A stretch of DNA of 64,000 bases from Paraburkholderia caballeronis (GTDB lineage Bacteria > Pseudomonadota > Gammaproteobacteria > Burkholderiales > Burkholderiaceae), in contig NZ_FNSR01000001.1 of the NCBI RefSeq assembly GCF_900104845.1, positions 1,178,001 to 1,242,000 of the forward strand, read 5' to 3'. Both the position numbers and the translations under genes were made by a program. This document shows, in pieces, positions 60,204 to 64,000 of the stretch. Position 1 is the first letter of the stretch; each line of letters opens with the position of its first letter. The notes under the pieces were generated by a model, which saw only the letters and a program-made list of their open reading frames with translations, was not told the origin of the DNA and did no database searches.

Positions 60204-61357
60204 GCCGGCTCCGTCTCGCGCGCGCGTTCGTCCGGCGACTGGATCGAGCCTCCGTCGAACGCGCCGCCGGTCTGCGCGCGATTGCCCGACGTCACCGGCC
60301 GCTTGCCCGGCAGCAGCGGGAACACGAGTTCGGCGAAGCGGATCGACTCTTCGAGGTGCGGATAACCAGACAGCACGAAGCTGTCCGCGCCGGCGTCCAC
60401 GTATTCCTGCAATCGCGCGGCCACCGTCTGCGGATCGCCGACCAGCGCCGTTCCCGCGCCGCCGCGCACGAGCCCGATCCCGGCCCACAGGTTCGGGCTG
60501 ATTTCGAGCTTGTCGCGCCGGCCGCCATGCAGTTCGGCCATCCGCCGCTGACCGATCGAGTCCATTTGCGCGTAGTGCTCCTGTGCGCGGCGGATATCGT
60601 CGTCGTCCAGTTTGCTGATCAGCCGGTCCGCCGCTGCCCACGCTTCGTCGGCCGTCTCGCGGACGATCACGTGCAGCCGCACGCCGAGTTTGAGCTTGCG
60701 GCCGCGCTGCTGCGCGCGCCGCTGCACGTCCGCGAACTTTTCGGCGACGGCGGCCGGCGGCTCGCCCCACGTCAGATACGCATCGACGTGTTCCGCCGCG
60801 AGTTCGTGCGCGGCCGGCGACGAGCCGCCGAAGTACAGCGGCGGATGCGGCCGCTGCACCGGCGCGAAGTAGTTGCGCGCGTGCTGCACGTGGACGTGGT
60901 CGCCGTCGAAGTCCACGGTCTTGCCGGCGAGCAGGTCGCGCCACACGCTGAGGAATTCGCCGGCCGCCGCATAACGTTCGTCGTGGTCGAGAAAGATGCC
61001 GTCGGCTGCGAGTTCCGCCGCGTCGCCGCCCGGCACGACGTTCAGCAGCAGCCGGCCGTTCAGCGCCTGGTCGAGCGTCGCCGCCTGGCGCGCGCTGACC
61101 GTCGGGCCGCTCAGCGCCGTGCGCAGCGCGACGAGCAGCTTGATGCGCTTCGTCACCGGCACGAGGCTCGCGGCGGTGACCCACGGGTCGAGGCAACTGC
61201 TGCCGGTGGGAATCAGCAGGCCGTCGTAGCCGAGTTCTTCCGCGGTGATCGCGATCTGCCGCATGTAGGCGTTGGTCGGCGCGCGGCCGGAATCGGACTT
61301 GCCGAGATAACGCGTGTCGCCCGACGTCGGCAGAAACCAGAAGATATCGAGGCTCAT
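60200..61357 (-). CDS. FMNH2-dependent alkanesulfonate monooxygenase-like protein
   Basis: 385-residue luciferase-like flavin monooxygenase closely resembling SsuD. It opens [20 protein letters not shown] and has [47 protein letters not shown] and [32 protein letters not shown] 61357 has GGAG upstream. SsuD releases sulphite from alkanesulphonates; no ssuE, ssuABC or sulphonate ABC transporter is beside it. Paired with the amidohydrolase, it may act on another organosulphur compound. Confidence 0.88.
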   Translation of the reverse strand: MSLDIFWFLPTSGDTRYLGKSDSGRAPTNAYMRQIAITAEELGYDGLLIPTGSSCLDPWVTAASLVPVTKRIKLLVALRTALSGPTVSARQAATLDQALNGRLLLNVVPGGDAAELAADGIFLDHDERYAAAGEFLSVWRDLLAGKTVDFDGDHVHVQHARNYFAPVQRPHPPLYFGGSSPAAHELAAEHVDAYLTWGEPPAAVAEKFADVQRRAQQRGRKLKLGVRLHVIVRETADEAWAAADRLISKLDDDDIRRAQEHYAQMDSIGQRRMAELHGGRRDKLEISPNLWAGIGLVRGGAGTALVGDPQTVAARLQEYVDAGADSFVLSGYPHLEESIRFAELVFPLLPGKRPVTSGNRAQTGGAFDGGSIQSPDERARETEPA

Positions 61358-62095
61358 CAATGCTCCATAAAACGTGAACGGAAGGCGGGGGCCGGGCGGG
61401 CGGATCGCGCGAGGGGTGTGTCGTCGGCGCGGTCCGGGGCGGCCGGGTATCGGGCCTGGGCCTGGGCTTGGGCTTCGATTGGAGCAGCGTCGCCGGGCCC
61501 GCCCAACCATCGAATCGGAAATTGCTTGGATGCGTTTGCGGATTAGTCCGCCGGCATTGGCTTGCGCGGAAATCGGGGGTGTCGGGTTCGTTGACGTGTA
61601 TCAATTGCGATCGGTGTCGCCGATACGTGGGCCTCGCGCCTGCATCCCGGTTCGTTGCCAACGCGCGATTAGTTTGGTCGCAACGCCAAAGACGCGGCCC
61701 GGCGACTAATGGAAAACGCCAATGACATTCCGTGCCGCTCGGTGGAAACCCTGAAACCCGCGGCACCGATAGTTGTTCTGACGAGTCGTGAGAAAGCCTC
61801 AGCGCAAATCAAAAGAAATGACTCGGCTTGAATGGAGTTTGCGCAGTAATCCGGTTTGCATTGCGGACGGAAGAAAACGACCCTGCCCGTGCGCACCGGT
61901 CGGGCAGGATTTTTTCCACCGTGGATTTCGCGCGCGCATCGAAAGAAAGATTTTTTGCGCGAACGCGCGCCGCTACCATAGCCGGAATATTGACGGAAGG
62001 CTTGCACGCACGCGCACGCAAAGGCACGATCTGCGGCCTGACCATCGACCTACCTCTTCGATACAAGTCTTGACCCGGGTGACGGAGCGACGCGC
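61358..62095. other. Long intergenic region with a plus-strand terminator
   Basis: 738 bases without a credible gene. At 61882-61915 CCTGCCCG pairs with CGGGCAGG, followed by ATTTTTT, a strong plus-strand terminator with no plus-strand gene within 3.4 kb upstream. It could end an unrecognised short transcript, or act as an attenuator before fecI. Confidence 0.5.
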
Positions 62096-62587
62096 ATGAG
62101 CAGCCTCATAGAAGAACTATTGCGGGGTTACGCCGATCTGCGGCGCTATCTGGCGCGGGAGTTGAACGCGGACGATGCCGCCGACATCGCACAGTCGTCG
62201 TTCGAGCAGGCGCTGACCTACACCCGGCAGCACGACGTGCAGTCGCCGGCCGGCCTCGTGTTCAGCATCTCGCGGAACCTGCAGATCGACGCCGCGCGTC
62301 GCCGGCGGAGCCTGCCGCAGCTATCGGTCGAAGACGCCGGCATCGAAGTCGATCAGATCGGCGCGTCGGACGTGACGCCGGAGCGCGAGTACGCGGGCCG
62401 CCAGCGGCTGGAGCGGCTGATCCAGGCGATCGACGGGCTCGCGCCGCGCTGCCGCGAGGCGTTCGTGCTGTGCAAGTTCCACGGCCTGTCGTACGAGGAG
62501 GCGGCCGAGGAAATGGGCATCAGCGCGACGGTCGTGAAGAAGTATCTGGTCCAGGCGCTGAAGGATTGTCGCAGTGTGCTGCTGTAA
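62096..62587 (+). CDS. ECF sigma factor, FecI type
   Basis: 163-residue extracytoplasmic-function sigma factor. Region 2 has LLRGYADLRRYLARELNADDAADIAQSSFEQAL; region 4 has LERLIQAIDGLAPRCREAFVLCKFHGLSYEEAAEEMGIS with the recognition helix ATVVKKYLVQAL. It would direct RNA polymerase to the downstream TonB receptor promoter. It is first of a fecI-fecR-receptor cluster, ending 41 bp before fecR. Confidence 0.93.
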   Translation: MSSLIEELLRGYADLRRYLARELNADDAADIAQSSFEQALTYTRQHDVQSPAGLVFSISRNLQIDAARRRRSLPQLSVEDAGIEVDQIGASDVTPEREYAGRQRLERLIQAIDGLAPRCREAFVLCKFHGLSYEEAAEEMGISATVVKKYLVQALKDCRSVLL

Positions 62588-62628
62588 CATGTGGGGTCCG
62601 AGCGCCGCTCGTTTTCCGGTTGCATGAG

Positions 62629-63603
62629 ATGCCGCTGACCCAGGCAGAAATGGATGAAGCCGACGACCTTTTCGTATCGCTCGCATTCGGCAGCGGTCAC
62701 GAAAAGGCGCAGGCCCGTTCTGCGCTGGAACAGTGGGCCGGGCAGGACCCGGCCCGGCTGCAGTATCTCGCGACCCACGAAGCGGTCGATCGCGAGGTCG
62801 ATTCGCACTCGGCCGACCTGCGCAGGCAGTACGTGCGTCACGTCGAGGCCGTGGCGCAGCCGTCGGGGACGATGGCCGGACGGCGCGCGGCGACCTGGGG
62901 TGCATCCGCCGTCGTGCTTGGCGCGCTCGTCACCGCGGCGTGGGTCGTCAATCCGGTGCTGTCGTCGCAATCCTTTTCGTCCGCGATCGGCGAGCAGGCC
63001 GACGTCGAACTCGATGACGGCAGCCGGGTGCTGCTGAACACCGATACCGCCGGCGTGTTCGAGAACCGGTTGCGGTCTCGCGAAGTGCGGCTGCAACACG
63101 GCGAGGCGCTGTTCTCGGTCGTGCATGGGCGGCTGCGGCCGTTCGCGGTGCTGGCCGGCGACGCGAGCGTGCGCGACATCGGCACGCGTTTCTCGGTGCG
63201 CACCGTACCGGCCGGCGTGGTCGTCGCGGTGCTCGAAGGACGCGTCGAGCTTGCGCTCGCCGGCGCCGCCGCGCCGGTCACGCTGGACGCGAACCAGGCG
63301 GCCAGGACCGACGGCACGCAGATCGTCGCGATACCCGGCAGCCAGCCGGTCGAGGCGCTCGTCAGCTGGAAGGACCGGCGGCTGCAGTTCGACGGCACGC
63401 CGCTCGCGGACGTCGTCCGCGAACTGCAGCGCTACCGGAAAACGACGATCGTGCTCGCGGATGCGAACGCCGCGGCATATCGCGTGACCGGCGGCTTTTC
63501 GAGCGTCGATCCCGATCTGCTGCTGAAGACGCTGCCGGGCGTCGTCCCCGTCACGGTCCGGTTCCAGCAGGACGGCACGGCCGTCATCGCGTCCCGCCGC
63601 TAG
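62629..63603 (+). CDS. FecR-type anti-sigma/sigma regulator
   Basis: 324-residue inner-membrane regulator that relays the occupancy of a TonB receptor to its sigma factor. The N-terminal cytoplasmic DUF4880 part has LTQAEMDEADDLFVSLAFG and ALEQWAGQDPAR. One TM lies near residues 90-110 (GASAVVLGALVTAAWVV). The periplasmic FecR domain includes IGEQADVELDDGSRVLLNTD and RDIGTRFSVRTVPAGVVVAVLEGRV, followed by a STN-like tail (FDGTPLADVVRELQRY). ATG 62629. Confidence 0.92.
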   Translation: MPLTQAEMDEADDLFVSLAFGSGHEKAQARSALEQWAGQDPARLQYLATHEAVDREVDSHSADLRRQYVRHVEAVAQPSGTMAGRRAATWGASAVVLGALVTAAWVVNPVLSSQSFSSAIGEQADVELDDGSRVLLNTDTAGVFENRLRSREVRLQHGEALFSVVHGRLRPFAVLAGDASVRDIGTRFSVRTVPAGVVVAVLEGRVELALAGAAAPVTLDANQAARTDGTQIVAIPGSQPVEALVSWKDRRLQFDGTPLADVVRELQRYRKTTIVLADANAAAYRVTGGFSSVDPDLLLKTLPGVVPVTVRFQQDGTAVIASRR

Positions 63604-63838
63604 GCGATTCGTTTTTCTCACCCTGCCGGGCAACCCGCCGTCAGGGTGCCGCCGTCCCCGCTCTCCCGCCGATATAAAGATTCGATGGCGTCGGCCTATC
63701 CGATAAGAATATTTTCGCCGTAGCCCCTGGTCCGATTGCCGCCGCCGTTCGCCTTTATCTACCGAGCGAGCCGATGTGCAATGAATGCATCGGCGTGACG
63801 AAAACACAACGACAGAGGCAGGGGAGCGATGCGGCAGC

Positions 63839-64000
63839 CTGAAAGAACCACGGCGGAATGGATCCGCGCCTGTTCATTGGTAGTAATCCTAATAACGTCG
63901 AGCGTGCCGGCTTTCGCGCAGTCCGCGATCGAGCTGCCGGCGCAGCCGCTCGCCAATGCGCTGTCGCAACTGGCGCGCAATGCGGGCGTCAACATCCTCG
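63839..64000 (+). CDS. TonB-dependent siderophore receptor (start only)
   Basis: ATG 63839 follows GGGGAG. The first 54 codons show a signal peptide (MRQPERTTAEWIRACSLVVI, cut near VPAFA-QS) and the opening of a STN signalling domain, IELPAQPLANALSQLARNAG. The STN domain identifies a transducer-type receptor that talks to FecR. The plug and barrel lie beyond the window. The ligand is unknown; ferric siderophore is likely. Confidence 0.85.

Noticed and set aside
63685..63720. Fur box upstream of the TonB receptor (GATAAGAATATTTTC)
   Set aside because: Roughly half of the 19-bp consensus matches; too weak to call by eye.

Overview
The window is a high-GC (about two-thirds G+C by eye) betaproteobacterial chromosome segment that fits Burkholderia sensu lato. 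Supporting signs are the trxB/ftsK/lolA and rarA-serS-tRNA-Ser blocks, bioADFB, minCDE, the hemW-rdgB-rph / yicC-gmk-rpoZ-rel-greB block, a typical Burkholderia 390-residue porin, and strong third-position GC bias that produces long antisense shadow frames. Species cannot be set from the sequence alone.

Layout. 0-4 kb: trxB (cut by the window edge), ftsK, lolA. 4-20 kb: metabolic genes lying between lolA and rarA. These are an MBL hydrolase, a LiuR-like MerR regulator, aceK, beta-carbonic anhydrase, thiolase, an SDR, a YchJ protein, a secreted alpha/beta hydrolase, the complete bioA-F-D-B operon and an NCS1 permease. 20-23 kb: rarA, serS and tRNA-Ser(CGA) with promoter, leader hairpin and terminator. 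23-29 kb: a chemoreceptor, a dihaem cytochrome-c peroxidase-like protein and a lipoprotein phosphoesterase. 29-39 kb: map, a GNAT, minCDE, a WxxGxW-repeat protein, a CLC channel, waaC, a tiny Gly/Tyr lipoprotein and an MFS transporter.

39-44.9 kb is the accessory stretch. It has two frame-disrupted genes, then a lower-GC island next to tRNA-Ser(TGA). The island carries a putative polymorphic toxin with a candidate immunity gene, a membrane protein, a truncated ORF, a broken IS3 orfA and a decayed IS110 transposase end. It is bounded by a short copy of the tRNA 3' end.

45-54 kb is housekeeping: hemW, rdgB and rph run on the minus strand; yicC, gmk, rpoZ, rel and greB on the plus strand, with two identical tRNA-Arg genes. 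54-58.5 kb: porin, an AT-rich intergenic region with a well-formed candidate small RNA (promoter, two hairpins, terminator), a small ORF, cspA with a long leader, an exonuclease/GIY-YIG fusion and a periplasmic chorismate mutase. 58.5-64 kb: a 49-residue small protein, an amidohydrolase translationally coupled to an SsuD-like monooxygenase, and a fecI-fecR-TonB receptor cluster cut by the window end.

The best candidates for something undescribed are the small RNA near 55.5 kb and the toxin/immunity pair on the tRNA-Ser island. The reduced leucine-catabolism-like remnant at 4-10 kb is a further candidate.
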